A DNA stretch of 64,000 bases from Aliiroseovarius sediminilitoris (GTDB taxonomy: Bacteria > Pseudomonadota > Alphaproteobacteria > Rhodobacterales > Rhodobacteraceae), in NCBI RefSeq assembly GCF_900109955.1, contig NZ_FOJB01000001.1, forward strand, positions 1,612,001 to 1,676,000. Reading direction: 5' to 3'. Made by a program: the position numbers and the translations under genes. Below, piece after piece: positions 46,446-55,540 of the stretch (its first letter is position 1; each line of letters opens with the position of its first letter). The notes under the pieces were generated by a model. That model saw only the letters and a program-made list of their open reading frames with translations. It had not been told where the DNA came from and ran no database searches.

Positions 46446-46895
46446 TTGACGGGAAGCGACGACATCACCGCATCCGGGGGCAGGGGAACCACCCCGCCCC
46501 CCGGTGCACATGGTTCAAAGATGCGTGCCGATAAATGGCTGTGGCACGCCCGGTTCTTCAAAACGCGCAGTCTGGCCACCAAGGTGATTTCTGCGGGGCA
46601 TTTACGCGTCAACAGCGACAAGATTTCGAAGCCGTCATTCAACGTTGGGGCCGGTGATGTGCTGACCTTTCCGCAAGGTCGACAGGTTCGGGTGATCCGA
46701 ATCCTTGCCCTGTCAACGCGGCGTGGCCCGGCAGCCGAGGCGCAAACGCTCTATGTTGACCTCGATCCGCCAGACATGGGCAAGAACACTGTCCCTGATC
46801 CGTCCAAGCCCATACTCCAGTCTGACCGCAAAGGGCGTCCGACCAAGAAAGATCGTCGCAGCTTGGATCTTTCGCGCAAGCGATACCTTGAATGA
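46446..46895 (+). CDS. hslR: S4-domain RNA-binding protein (Hsp15-like)
   Basis: Hsp15-type proteins bind stalled 50S-nascent chain complexes through an S4 domain. The domain reads MRADKWLWHARFFKTRSLATKV, HLRVNSDKI and GDVLTFPQGRQVRVIRIL; the C terminus is basic (KGRPTKKDRRSLDLSRK). TTG 46446 directly follows the helicase stop with AAGGA at nine bases, giving 149 aa; ATG 46521 would give 124 aa but lacks a ribosome site. The tight coupling with the helicase suggests a shared RNA or ribosome task. Confidence 0.85.
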   Translation: MTGSDDITASGGRGTTPPPGAHGSKMRADKWLWHARFFKTRSLATKVISAGHLRVNSDKISKPSFNVGAGDVLTFPQGRQVRVIRILALSTRRGPAAEAQTLYVDLDPPDMGKNTVPDPSKPILQSDRKGRPTKKDRRSLDLSRKRYLE

Positions 46896-46944
46896 TCGCG
46901 TCGCCTGCCATATTGGGTGCTGTATGCCAAAGTGAGGTGTCATC

Positions 46945-47280
46945 ATGACCTATGTCGTCTTAGACAATTGTATCGCCTGCAAATATACGGATTGTGTGGA
47001 AGTCTGCCCTGTAGATTGTTTCTATGAAGGCGAGAATATGCTGGTGATCCACCCAGATGAATGCATCGACTGTGGCGTGTGTGAACCGGAATGCCCCGCC
47101 GACGCCATCCGCGCCGATACCGAACCAGGCACAGAAAGCTGGGTCGAGTTCAACCGCAAATATTCCGAACTATGGCCCGTGATTATCGAGCGCAAGGAGC
47201 CTCTGCCCAACGCGGAAGAGCGGGACGGAGAAGAAGGCAAGCTGCAAAAATACTTCTCGGAAGCCCCGGCGGAACAGTGA
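46945..47280 (+). CDS. fdxA: 7Fe ferredoxin (3Fe-4S / 4Fe-4S)
   Basis: A 111-residue electron carrier with the full FdxA cysteine pattern: Cys9, Cys17 and Cys50 for the 3Fe-4S cluster, Cys21, Cys40, Cys43 and Cys46 for the 4Fe-4S cluster, plus the extra Cys12 and Cys25 of the Azotobacter FdI type. The C-terminal [13 protein letters not shown] is also typical. GAGGTG lies 7 bases before the ATG. It is followed by carD, with a terminator and operator-like repeat between them. Confidence 0.96.
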   Translation: MTYVVLDNCIACKYTDCVEVCPVDCFYEGENMLVIHPDECIDCGVCEPECPADAIRADTEPGTESWVEFNRKYSELWPVIIERKEPLPNAEERDGEEGKLQKYFSEAPAEQ

Positions 47281-47320
47281 TTCGAAATCTGCGCAAAACA
47301 ACGCCGATTTTGACCGTATT

Positions 47321-47333
47321 TGACCGTCGGTCA
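47321..47333. promoter_or_regulatory. TetR-type palindrome between fdxA and carD
   Basis: TGACCG-T-CGGTCA is a perfect 6+6 palindrome, preceded 11 bases earlier by another TGACCGT, so three half-sites are in a row (47310-47333). TetR-family repressors often use such TGACC-based operators. It lies 40 bases after fdxA and 250 bases before carD; no TetR gene is in view. Confidence 0.45.
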
Positions 47334-47375
47334 GTAAGGTAACATGCTGAGATAGAAGTGAAAATATCGCCTGCC

Positions 47376-47406
47376 GCACCGCGGCGCTTTCGCGGTGCCG
47401 TTTTTT
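47376..47406 (+). terminator. Rho-independent terminator between fdxA and carD
   Basis: Stem GCACCGCG / CGCGGTGC with a 7-base loop, then CG and TTTTTT. It lies about 95 bases past the fdxA stop. Confidence 0.85.
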
Positions 47407-47578
47407 GTGGTATGATGACCGTGAATTTGTTGGGGCAAGCAACGCCGGATGACGGTGAAACGTACCGAAAAATGAAAGCCAACCGACGGGTATTCAGATG
47501 CCCTGCGGTTTTTTGTCGACCGGTCAAGAATATGCCCACCCAGCAGAAAACACAACAATTGCGCGAAGGATGCGTCGT

Positions 47579-48091
47579 ATGAGCAAGAAAAAGCTGGATT
47601 TCCGCCCGAACGAATATGTCGTCTATCCGGCCCATGGGGTTGGTCAGATCGTCTCGATTGAAGAGCAGGAAGTCGCTGGGATCTCACTGGAACTTTTCGT
47701 CATCTCGTTCGAAAAGGACAAGATGACCTTGCGGGTTCCGACCCATAAGGCCACCGAAGTCGGGATGCGTAATCTTGCCAGCCCGGACGAAGTGTCGGAT
47801 GCCATGAAAACCCTGAAAGGCAAGGCCCGCGTCAAACGTGCGATGTGGTCGCGCCGTGCCCAGGAATATGAGCAAAAGATTAACTCGGGCGACCTGCTTG
47901 CAATTGCCGAGGTCGTGCGCGACCTGCACCGCACCGATGATCAGCGCGAACAAAGTTATTCCGAGCGCCAGCTTTACGAGGCTGCACTTGAACGCCTGAC
48001 TCGCGAAGTTTCAGCGGTTGGCGGTGGCGATGAATTGGCCGCGCAGAAGAAGATCGGTGACGTGCTGCAATCGCGCGCTGCGGCTGCGTGA
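47579..48091 (+). CDS. carD: CarD-family RNA polymerase-binding regulator
   Basis: CarD binds the RNA polymerase beta subunit and stabilises open promoter complexes, notably at rRNA promoters. The N-terminal Tudor-like interaction domain is NEYVVYPAHGVGQIVSIEEQ (residues ~11-30) and the DNA-binding helical domain includes KGKARVKRAMWSRRAQEYEQKI. The length of 170 aa is typical. ATG 47579 is preferred because GAAGGA is 8 bases upstream; an ATG three codons earlier would overlap that site. Confidence 0.94.
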   Translation: MSKKKLDFRPNEYVVYPAHGVGQIVSIEEQEVAGISLELFVISFEKDKMTLRVPTHKATEVGMRNLASPDEVSDAMKTLKGKARVKRAMWSRRAQEYEQKINSGDLLAIAEVVRDLHRTDDQREQSYSERQLYEAALERLTREVSAVGGGDELAAQKKIGDVLQSRAAAA

Positions 48092-48109
48092 TTTCACTTC
48101 TTGAAAATG

Positions 48110-48143
48110 AACCGCCGTCTGCATGTGTCAGGCGGCGGTTTTC
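48110..48143. terminator. Terminator between carD and cobS
   Basis: AACCGCCGTCTG pairs with CAGGCGGCGGTT (12 bp, one wobble) around a 7-base loop, then TTTT. On the minus strand it is also preceded by A residues, so it can serve both convergent genes. Confidence 0.85.
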
Positions 48144-48151
48144 GTTTGCGA

Positions 48152-48940
48152 TCAGCTCAACAGCGCTGCGAACACCGCCAGCGCCGAGATTTCAGCAACC
48201 TGTTGGCTGGCCCCCAGAATGTCTCCGGTCTGGCCGCCGATCTTCTGCCGGGCAATGATGGCAAGGATTACTATGCCCAGCCCGACCCAGAAGAACAGGG
48301 CGATCAGGGCGTAAGGGGTAAAGACCAAAGCAGCCAGAAGGGCACATCCAGCACCAAGCAGCAAGGTGTTCTGTGGCACCCGCCCCACGGATTGTGACAG
48401 GCCGGAATCGCGGGCATTTGGCAGGGTAAACATCAGTGCCACCATGGGTGCGCGGCTTACCACTCCAACCACCAGCAGCGCCCAGAATGCGCCATCAGTG
48501 GGCAGGATCACCGCCAATGACGCGGCGCGCAGTCCGAGCGACAGCACCAAAGCGATCACGCCAAAGGCGCCGATGCGGCTGTCTTTCATGATCTCCAACC
48601 GCCGCGCCTGGGTTACGCCACCCCACAGCCCATCGGCAGTATCGGCCAGCCCATCTTCGTGCATCGCGCCGGTGATCATCACCTGGGTCACAAGCGCGGC
48701 CAAGGCTGCCCAAAGGGCTGGCAGGTCAAACCCAAGGGCGGCAAACCCGACCAGCGCGCCCAGCCCCGCGGGGATCATCCCGACAAGGGGCCATGCCCAG
48801 GCCGACCGCGCGCCGCGTTTGACAGCCGCATCAGTGTCCAACCGGATCGGCAAACGCGTCAGAAGTCCGACCGCCGCAGGGATGTCCGCCAGCGTTGCCA
48901 GTGCATCGTCGTCAGTGGGGCGGGTGTCGTCTTTGGTCAT
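48152..48940 (-). CDS. cobS: Adenosylcobinamide-GDP ribazoletransferase (cobalamin synthase)
   Basis: CobS joins the lower ligand to adenosylcobinamide-GDP in the membrane, the final assembly of B12. Family motifs: LTRLPIRLD, MHEDGLADTADGLWGG (metal site), RLEIMKDSRIGAFG, and several hydrophobic helices to the C terminus. From ATG 48940 the product is 262 aa, the usual size. It is divergent from cobT with 80 bases between, a standard lower-ligand pair. Confidence 0.94.
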   Translation of the reverse strand: MTKDDTRPTDDDALATLADIPAAVGLLTRLPIRLDTDAAVKRGARSAWAWPLVGMIPAGLGALVGFAALGFDLPALWAALAALVTQVMITGAMHEDGLADTADGLWGGVTQARRLEIMKDSRIGAFGVIALVLSLGLRAASLAVILPTDGAFWALLVVGVVSRAPMVALMFTLPNARDSGLSQSVGRVPQNTLLLGAGCALLAALVFTPYALIALFFWVGLGIVILAIIARQKIGGQTGDILGASQQVAEISALAVFAALLS

Positions 48941-49020
48941 AATTGGTCTTTTGCGGTCTGGTTGCGGTCCACGGCCATGGGTAAAGAGAGAGGCATCGGG
49001 AATCAATCGGGAACCACGCC

Positions 49021-50040
49021 ATGACCATCACGCCCTTCGCCACCCTTGCCGCGTTCAAAACCCTGCTTGCTGGGGCGTGTGGTCCCGACACGGCGGCCCG
49101 CGCGGCGGCAGAGGAGCGCAACGGTCAGCTGACCAAACCCCCCGGTGCGCTGGGGCGGCTGGAAGACCTGGCGATCTGGTATGGCAGCTGGCGCGGCACC
49201 GGGCGGCCTGCGATCAAAGCGCCTCAGGTTATTGTTTTTGCAGGTAATCACGGCGTGACCGCACAAGGCGTCTCGGCTTTTCCTGCGGAAGTGACCGAAC
49301 AGATGGTTCTGAACTTCCAGCATGGCGGCGCTGCGATTAATCAATTGTCCAAGACATTTGGGGCCAAGATGGATGTGTATGCGTTGTCGCTGGATCGGCC
49401 CACGGCAGATTTCACCCAAGGCCCGGCGATGAGCGAGGAGGAATTGGTCGAGGCTTTGCTGACGGGCTGGAACGCGGTCGATGCGAGTACCGACTTGCTG
49501 GTCACAGGCGAGATGGGGATCGGCAACACAACCTCTGCCGCCGCGATCGCCCACGCATTGTTTGGCGGTGAGCCGGGTGATTGGGTCGGGCGCGGCACCG
49601 GGGTGGATGACGCGGGTGTGGCGTTGAAGACGCGGGTGGTGGCTGACGGTTTGGCGCAGAACCCCAAAGCCAGGGGCAACGGGGCCGAAGCGCTGCGTTG
49701 TCTTGGCGGGCGCGAGTTGGCAGCCATGGCCGGTGCCATCGCGCGCGCGCGTGTTGACCGCATCCCGGTGATCATCGATGGCTTCATCTGTTCGGCGGCT
49801 GCGGCCTGTTTGCACCAGATGTCGGACACCGCTCTCGATCATGCCGTGGCGGGTCACAACTCTGCCGAAGCGGCACATGGGCGCGTTCTGTCCGCACTGG
49901 GGAAAGAGCCGCTTCTGTCGCTGGGCATGCGTCTGGGCGAGGGGTCGGGAGCGGCCCTGGCCATCGGCATCCTGCAAGGGGCCGTGGCGTGCCATTCCGG
50001 AATGGCAACCTTTGCCGAGGCGGGCGTGGCAAACGGATAA
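49021..50040 (+). CDS. cobT: Nicotinate-nucleotide-dimethylbenzimidazole phosphoribosyltransferase
   Basis: CobT makes alpha-ribazole phosphate from dimethylbenzimidazole. Signatures: [13 protein letters not shown] at residue ~39, [41 protein letters not shown], and the catalytic glutamate in [10 protein letters not shown] near residue 307. The length of 339 aa is typical. Together with cobS it completes nucleotide-loop assembly; the genes for the corrin ring are elsewhere. It ends five bases before the stop of the convergent methyltransferase gene. Confidence 0.95.
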   Translation: MTITPFATLAAFKTLLAGACGPDTAARAAAEERNGQLTKPPGALGRLEDLAIWYGSWRGTGRPAIKAPQVIVFAGNHGVTAQGVSAFPAEVTEQMVLNFQHGGAAINQLSKTFGAKMDVYALSLDRPTADFTQGPAMSEEELVEALLTGWNAVDASTDLLVTGEMGIGNTTSAAAIAHALFGGEPGDWVGRGTGVDDAGVALKTRVVADGLAQNPKARGNGAEALRCLGGRELAAMAGAIARARVDRIPVIIDGFICSAAAACLHQMSDTALDHAVAGHNSAEAAHGRVLSALGKEPLLSLGMRLGEGSGAALAIGILQGAVACHSGMATFAEAGVANG

Positions 50041-50045
50041 CGCGA

Positions 50046-50558
50046 TCAGTTTCGCCGCATGAACAAATAACCCGATTGGCGGACCTCCACCGCCCAAGCG
50101 GTATCGTGTGCGTCTATTGTGCGTTCAAAACCCGTGATGTTCGACGGCTCATCAGCGATCAGCAGCCATCCTTGATCCGCCACGTGATCCAGCAGCCGGG
50201 CAAGGACGTCGTGTCGAGCGGATCGCGTCAGCATATGAAGTGTCCGGTCGATCAGGATTACGTCAAAGACCCCGTCTGGCTGGTAGGACGTGATGTCAGC
50301 AACCACGCCTTCGACGGGTAGATCTTCCCGCTGCGCCGCCGCTTCAAGATCGCGGATACCATGGGGCGAGAGATCAACACCAACGACGACATGCCCTTGT
50401 CGCGCGATGAACAGCGCATCGCGACCCTGTCCGCAACCAACGTCCAGAACGCGAATGGGGCGACCGTCAAGCCGGTCAAAGAATCGGGTGAAGGTCTCGG
50501 TGGGTCGGCCAAGCGCGTCAGGCGTCTTGCTGTAGAGTTTGTCGTAATCATAAGCCAT
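50046..50558 (-). CDS. Class I SAM-dependent methyltransferase
   Basis: A 170-residue methyltransferase with intact motif I VLDVGCGQGRDALFIARQG (37-55), VVGVDLSPHGI as motif II, and FDVILIDRTLHML. It resembles the TehB/UbiE-like small-molecule group; the substrate is not predictable. The 70 bases to the Lrp gene stop carry no clear promoter. Confidence 0.85.
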   Translation of the reverse strand: MAYDYDKLYSKTPDALGRPTETFTRFFDRLDGRPIRVLDVGCGQGRDALFIARQGHVVVGVDLSPHGIRDLEAAAQREDLPVEGVVADITSYQPDGVFDVILIDRTLHMLTRSARHDVLARLLDHVADQGWLLIADEPSNITGFERTIDAHDTAWAVEVRQSGYLFMRRN

Positions 50559-50627
50559 GGACCCAGCGATAACGGATGCGGATCAGAATGGCTAAGTGAA
50601 ATATTTCGTGATCGGCCCGGTCCGGGT

Positions 50628-51089
50628 CTACCCATGATCGGTGGGCAGTGGTGCGTCCTGCTTGACGTGATCCAACACGATCTGGCTTTGCACCCGCGCG
50701 ACCGAGGGATGCGGCAACAGCACCTCGTGGATCAGCACGTTCAGCGCCGAAAGGTCGCTGCAATAGACCCGCATCAGGTAATCGGAATTGCCGGTCAGGG
50801 TCCAAACCGATGTGACCTCGCTGCGAAAGTTAACCAGTCGCAGAAAGGCGCGTGCTGACTCGGGCGACTGGCTTTCCATCTGCACTTGCACAAAAGCCTG
50901 CACCTGCAAACCAAGGCGCGTCGGATCAAGCCGGGCGGCATAGGCGCGGATATAGCCCTGTTCCTCAAGCCGCGCGCGTCTGCGCCCGGCCTGACTGGGT
51001 GACAGGTTCAGATAGTCACCCAAATCCTGCGCCGTCATCTGGGCGTCTTGCTGCAATGCTTTCAGCAGTTTTCGATCCGTCTCATCCAT
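50628..51089 (-). CDS. Lrp/AsnC-family transcriptional regulator
   Basis: A 153-residue regulator: an N-terminal winged helix (ETDRKLLKALQQDAQMTAQDL, with the HTH NLSPSQAGRRRARLEEQGYI, residues ~1-55) and a RAM ligand-binding domain with VWTLTGNSDYLMRVYC. From ATG 51089 the size is typical. It is divergent from hppD, and the gap holds palindromes, so it most likely controls hppD and responds to an aromatic amino acid such as tyrosine or phenylalanine; this is inference from position. Confidence 0.88.
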   Translation of the reverse strand: MDETDRKLLKALQQDAQMTAQDLGDYLNLSPSQAGRRRARLEEQGYIRAYAARLDPTRLGLQVQAFVQVQMESQSPESARAFLRLVNFRSEVTSVWTLTGNSDYLMRVYCSDLSALNVLIHEVLLPHPSVARVQSQIVLDHVKQDAPLPTDHG

Positions 51090-51116
51090 ATGCGTAAAAC
51101 TCGCGTATATCGCGTT

Positions 51117-51128
51117 AACGTGCACGTT
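51117..51128. promoter_or_regulatory. Palindrome in the Lrp/hppD divergent region
   Basis: AACGTGCACGTT is a perfect 12-bp palindrome between the divergent start codons, 28 bases from the regulator start. It is a good candidate operator for the adjacent Lrp/AsnC protein. Confidence 0.5.
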
Positions 51129-51229
51129 GTGCGCAAATTTAGCGGTTAATAATGCAAACAATGCGCGGAAATATCAAGCTGAATGCAGGATACTCGTTAG
51201 GTAACGTGTTAACGAACAGGAGTGAGCCA

Positions 51230-52327
51230 ATGGGTCCGTTTCCACATGATGCCCCGCGCGCAGAAATCAGTGACAAGAACCCCGCAGGAACCGACGGGTT
51301 TGAATTTGTCGAATTTGCCCATCCCGATCCGCAGGAACTGCGCGATCTGTTCACCAAGATGGGGTTTGAGCAGACCGCCAACCACAAGACCCGCAAGATC
51401 GAGCTGTGGCAGCAAGGTGATGTCAGCTATCTGATCAACATGGAGCCGGGCAGCCACGCCGCGAAGTTCATCGCGGAACATGGCCCCTGCGCGCCCTCGA
51501 TGGGCTGGCGCGTCGTCAATGCCCAGCACGCGTTTGACCATGCAGTGAAGATGGGCGCAAAACCCTATGATGGTGACGGCAAGGCGATGGATGTGCCTGC
51601 GATCTATGGCATCGGCGAGTCGCTGATCTATTTCATCGACCAGTATTTTGACACCAGCGCTTACAATGAAGAGTTTGACTGGATGTCGAATGCCCATCCG
51701 AAAGGCGTCGGCTTTTATTACCTCGATCACCTGACGCACAACGTGTTCAAGGGGAACATGGACGTATGGTTCCGGTTCTATGGTGATCTGTTCAATTTCG
51801 AAGAAATCCGGTTCTTCGACATTCAAGGCAAGCACAGCGGGCTGTTCAGCCGCGCGCTGACCTCGCCCTGCGGAAAAATCCGTATCCCGATCAACGAAGA
51901 CCGCGGCGAGAAAGGGCAGATCGTCGCCTATCTTGAGAAATACAAAGGCGAGGGCATTCAGCATATCGCTGTCGGCACCGAAGATATCTATGCCTCGGTA
52001 GACGAGATTGCGGGGCGTGGCCTGAAATTCATGCCCGGCCCGAACGAGGCCTATTACGACATGTCTTATGATCGTGTGAAAGGTCACGAAGAGCCAAAGA
52101 ACAAGATGATGAAGCACGGTATCCTGATCGACGGCGAAGGAGTCGTTGGCGGGGGCGAGACGCGCATCCTGTTGCAAATCTTCTCGAAAACCGTGATCGG
52201 CCCGATCTTCTTCGAATTCATTCAGCGCAAGGGCGACGATGGGTTCGGCGAAGGGAACTTCAAAGCCCTGTTTGAATCGATCGAACGCGAGCAGATCGAA
52301 AAAGGCGAGCTGGGCGACGTGGCCTGA
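51230..52327 (+). CDS. hppD: 4-hydroxyphenylpyruvate dioxygenase
   Basis: HppD converts 4-hydroxyphenylpyruvate to homogentisate with non-haem Fe2+, in tyrosine breakdown. The 2-His-1-Glu iron ligands are His167 (DHLTHNV), His245 (IQHIAVGT) and Glu329 (FFEFIQRKGDDGFGEGNF); the length of 365 aa is normal. AGGAG precedes ATG 51230. It is probably controlled by the divergent Lrp/AsnC gene. Homogentisate dioxygenase and later genes are not in the window. Confidence 0.96.
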   Translation: MGPFPHDAPRAEISDKNPAGTDGFEFVEFAHPDPQELRDLFTKMGFEQTANHKTRKIELWQQGDVSYLINMEPGSHAAKFIAEHGPCAPSMGWRVVNAQHAFDHAVKMGAKPYDGDGKAMDVPAIYGIGESLIYFIDQYFDTSAYNEEFDWMSNAHPKGVGFYYLDHLTHNVFKGNMDVWFRFYGDLFNFEEIRFFDIQGKHSGLFSRALTSPCGKIRIPINEDRGEKGQIVAYLEKYKGEGIQHIAVGTEDIYASVDEIAGRGLKFMPGPNEAYYDMSYDRVKGHEEPKNKMMKHGILIDGEGVVGGGETRILLQIFSKTVIGPIFFEFIQRKGDDGFGEGNFKALFESIEREQIEKGELGDVA

Positions 52328-52370
52328 TACACGAAAGTCCGGGCGCAATGCCTGAGACGAGCGCATGAAA

Positions 52371-52399
52371 CGCCCGGTGGTCCGACCATCGGGCGTTTT
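52371..52399. terminator. Terminator after hppD
   Basis: CGCCCGGTGG / CCATCGGGCG stem (10 bp, one wobble), 5-base loop, then TTTT. It lies between convergent hppD and the 981-residue gene and may act on both. Confidence 0.8.
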
Positions 52400-52406
52400 G
52401 TATAGG

Positions 52407-55352
52407 TTAGCTGAACGGCAGGATTTCCAACTTGACCGAGCGTGATCCCTTTTTATAGACCAGCTCCGTCGCCGAGATGGACAGAACCTTGCCGCCATCC
52501 AGACGGCTGCCGACGCCGACCTTCTGATACCGGCCCGACGGCAGGCGCACCAAGGCCCTGCGCGACGACGCCGATCCATAAATCCCGATCAGGCTGATCT
52601 TACGCAGGTTTATGGCGTTTTTGATCGTGGCTTGTTTGGCGACCGAGGCGCGTGTCGGGATGCTGGGGGTCACGCTTTGTTTCGGCGATGCCGCAGCCAC
52701 CGCGACCGAGCCATCGGATGCGTCAGCACGGGCCGCATTGCTGCGCGCGACGATCTTGTTGAACCCCGATGGCCGCTGGCGAGGCTCAAGCGATGTCGCA
52801 ATGGCCTGTTTGGTCGGTGATACGATCCCGGCGGTCGACGGGTTTCCGGCCTCGTCATTGGCCGAGGGATCGTCAGCGGCCTGCAACGCGGCGGTGATCG
52901 CGGCCGCCTGTGCGGCGGCGCGAGGTGTGGTTGGGCGGACGCGTGGGCGCAGCACGGCCAGTTCGGTCCGCGTCCGACCACCCAATTGCAGACGCTCATT
53001 GCCCTCGATCAACCCTTCTGGGCGCGCGCGCGGACGGATGCGCGGCAAGGTTGGCGTGGCATCGACTGTCTCTTCAACGGTCGGCACAACCGCTTCACTG
53101 CCGGGGCGCGGGGCGGGAACAAGGGCGGGCTTTCCGGCAAAGACCATGACACCGTCTGGCGAAAGCGCGCCTTCGGGCGTGGCGATGACCAGGCCATTGC
53201 TGTCCAGCGCGAAGGTGGTGCCAAGCGGCGGCGGCGGGGCGGTGTTGACCGGGGCGGCGGATCCGCTCAGCAGGCCGGTCGCGGGCAGGGCGACCGCATC
53301 CTGCACAGCCGTCTCAGGGTCAATTGATGCGACATAGAGGTCATCCAGATCGGTGGTTTCCGGGCTTCTCATCGGTTCCGGTGCCCGTTGCCAGATACCG
53401 GTGGCGGCATAGCGGGCTTGCGCCGCTTCGGGTGTTAGCGGGTCGCGCCCGCCCGTCGCGGCCCGTGCCTGATCCACTTCATTTTCCAGGGCGGCGTTGA
53501 TGTTGTCCTCTTCGGCTTCTTGCGTGATGGCGTCCGGGTCTGTCGAAATCGCGGCTTCAAACGGGTCCTCGCGTTCGGGAAACAGCCATGCCGTGCTGTC
53601 ATTCAGGAAGAACATCGACCATAGGGCCACAACCGCCATCAGCAGAAGCAGGCCCAACACCAAGAACAGGCCCAGATATCTCGGTTTCCCACCGACGTCC
53701 TGGATTTGACGCGCGCCAAACACCGTCATCGTTTCCGCCTCACGGGCGCGCGGCGACGGTGTTCTGGTTGATTTCGTTGGCCGCGCCGCGTGTCCCGTGC
53801 CGCCAAGCTGCGACGGGGGTGGAGCTATTGCAGTGTCGGCCGGATCTGCACTGGTATCCGCCCGACGGTTGCGGAGTTTCGGAAGCGCTACCTTTGGCCG
53901 GGTGGCTTTTTGCTGGTCGGATTTTTCGCGGCGCCGGTCTTCGATCTTTTGGGCGGCCTTGCGTCCAAGTTGGCCCGCGGCGTCTGCTGCACTTGCCAAA
54001 CCAGCCGCGCTTTTGCGCGCGGCGGCAGTCAGTTTTTCGGCGCTTTTCCCATCTCCCTGCGCAGCATGTTTTTTAGGTTCTGCCCGAGGTGCTGCAAAGG
54101 CGGGGTCATCGCCGAAGGCGATCGGCGCGGTCACTGGCACATGGACAGGTTTCTGTGCAGGTGGCTCTTGCAGCTCGGATGGTTTCGGCGCAGAGGGCGC
54201 TTTGCCGTCCGGGGCGTCACGATCAACGCCGAAGGACAGACGCGGCTTGATCTCGATCTCGACCGGGTCTGTTTTTGGTTCGCTGGGTGCCGAATCTTCG
54301 ACGCGGCGGGAGGAAAAGGTCGGTGCGCCCGATGCCGTGCGGGACGCTGGCACAGCAGCCTCGGGACCATTGAGCGGTGGAGGTGGTGGCACGATGCCTG
54401 ACACTTTTGTGCCGCGCGCGGTCGGGTCATCCTTGCCCGATTTGTCAGTTTCGGGCGCCGGAGCAGGTGATTGACCGGCCGGAGGCGGTATATCTTCTGG
54501 CGCTGCGCTGTCTTCCGGCTCTTTGACATCTTGCGGCTTGGGAGCTTTGGCGATCCCTGTATCTGGAACGGCATCGGGTGCTGGTTCTGCCGATGTGCTG
54601 GCAGTGGCATCGTCGGGTTTGGCAGGTTGTGATCCGACGGGTGCAGGTTCATCCGGCGTTGGCGGGAAGGGGGCAAGTTCGGGCAGGGGTGCAGCACCGG
54701 TCTGATCCTTATCCGCCCCGTATGTTGCCGACTTCGCCGCTGCCTTTTCAGAGGCTTGTGCCTCCTCGCTCAAAACGGCCTGTGCCCGCTTGTTGTCGGA
54801 GATGGTTCCGAGCACTTCAGGCACGGGCGCGCGGTCGGGTTCGACCGACGCACCGGCTGTGACGGCATTGCTTTTCACCGGTCCAAAGAATGCCTCGCCC
54901 GAAAAACTGCCGGACGGGCGGGCGACGAAGCAAAGTGGGTTCAGGTTATGTTCGTTGGCAAAGGCTTCGGCTTCATCCAGTGTTTCACGCGCCACGACGG
55001 CCACATGGACCATCCCGTCTTCATCGGGGTCTGCGCGCCAATCGAACACCAGATCATCAACGTGATACGGGGTCAGCCCCTCCAGCCCTTCGCGTATCCG
55101 GGCATCGCGCGTGACGTTATCGGGGCCGGGGGCCGTCAGGGTGGTGAACAGCAATTGCGACGCAGGAATGATCAACTTGCAGGAAAACCCGCCGCTTTCC
55201 AGATCAGCGGCCTTGCGGCGCAACAAATCCAGCCCGCTTGTCAGATCCGGATGGTCCAGCGAAACTTCACCCACCAGCACCCAGCCACCCTTGCCGCGAT
55301 GAACAAGGCCGATACCGTCATGATTGAGATCAAGCGCAAAATTGGGCTTCAT
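52407..55352 (-). CDS. Large single-pass protein with PilM/GspL-like and PilP/GspC-like ends
   Basis: A 981-residue protein of an architecture seen in Rhodobacteraceae but of no proven function. N terminus (~1-165): actin-like fold resembling PilM or the cytoplasmic part of GspL (FALDLNHDGIGLVHR, LIIPASQLLFTTL, EGLEGLTPYHVDDLVFDW). Middle (~170-545): proline-, alanine- and acid-rich, probably disordered. One transmembrane segment at ~556-581 (LGLFLVLGLLLLMAVVALW). Then a low-complexity periplasmic stretch and a C-terminal ~75-residue domain (ISLIGIYGSASSRRALVRLP, VGSRLDGGKVLSI) resembling PilP/GspC homology regions. The layout suggests an inner-membrane assembly or envelope-linking protein. 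No other pilus or secretion genes are adjacent. The PilM/GspL and PilP likenesses are my reading, not a computed match. Confidence 0.7.
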   Translation of the reverse strand: MKPNFALDLNHDGIGLVHRGKGGWVLVGEVSLDHPDLTSGLDLLRRKAADLESGGFSCKLIIPASQLLFTTLTAPGPDNVTRDARIREGLEGLTPYHVDDLVFDWRADPDEDGMVHVAVVARETLDEAEAFANEHNLNPLCFVARPSGSFSGEAFFGPVKSNAVTAGASVEPDRAPVPEVLGTISDNKRAQAVLSEEAQASEKAAAKSATYGADKDQTGAAPLPELAPFPPTPDEPAPVGSQPAKPDDATASTSAEPAPDAVPDTGIAKAPKPQDVKEPEDSAAPEDIPPPAGQSPAPAPETDKSGKDDPTARGTKVSGIVPPPPPLNGPEAAVPASRTASGAPTFSSRRVEDSAPSEPKTDPVEIEIKPRLSFGVDRDAPDGKAPSAPKPSELQEPPAQKPVHVPVTAPIAFGDDPAFAAPRAEPKKHAAQGDGKSAEKLTAAARKSAAGLASAADAAGQLGRKAAQKIEDRRREKSDQQKATRPKVALPKLRNRRADTSADPADTAIAPPPSQLGGTGHAARPTKSTRTPSPRAREAETMTVFGARQIQDVGGKPRYLGLFLVLGLLLLMAVVALWSMFFLNDSTAWLFPEREDPFEAAISTDPDAITQEAEEDNINAALENEVDQARAATGGRDPLTPEAAQARYAATGIWQRAPEPMRSPETTDLDDLYVASIDPETAVQDAVALPATGLLSGSAAPVNTAPPPPLGTTFALDSNGLVIATPEGALSPDGVMVFAGKPALVPAPRPGSEAVVPTVEETVDATPTLPRIRPRARPEGLIEGNERLQLGGRTRTELAVLRPRVRPTTPRAAAQAAAITAALQAADDPSANDEAGNPSTAGIVSPTKQAIATSLEPRQRPSGFNKIVARSNAARADASDGSVAVAAASPKQSVTPSIPTRASVAKQATIKNAINLRKISLIGIYGSASSRRALVRLPSGRYQKVGVGSRLDGGKVLSISATELVYKKGSRSVKLEILPFS

Positions 55353-55540
55353 ACTGTCTGTCGTCCTGCTCTGACCCTTCCCGGAGAAATTCCGGAACCC
55401 CGAACGTGCGAAAAAAGCCCACTGGCTGGGCGCACCCTTTGGAAACTATAGCAGGTTTTCGCTTATGGAAAGAGCAGGTGGTGTTCCCGCCTTGCACCCG
55501 GCAAATATCGGCGCAGAGTGGCGCAAAACAGGAGAGCAAG

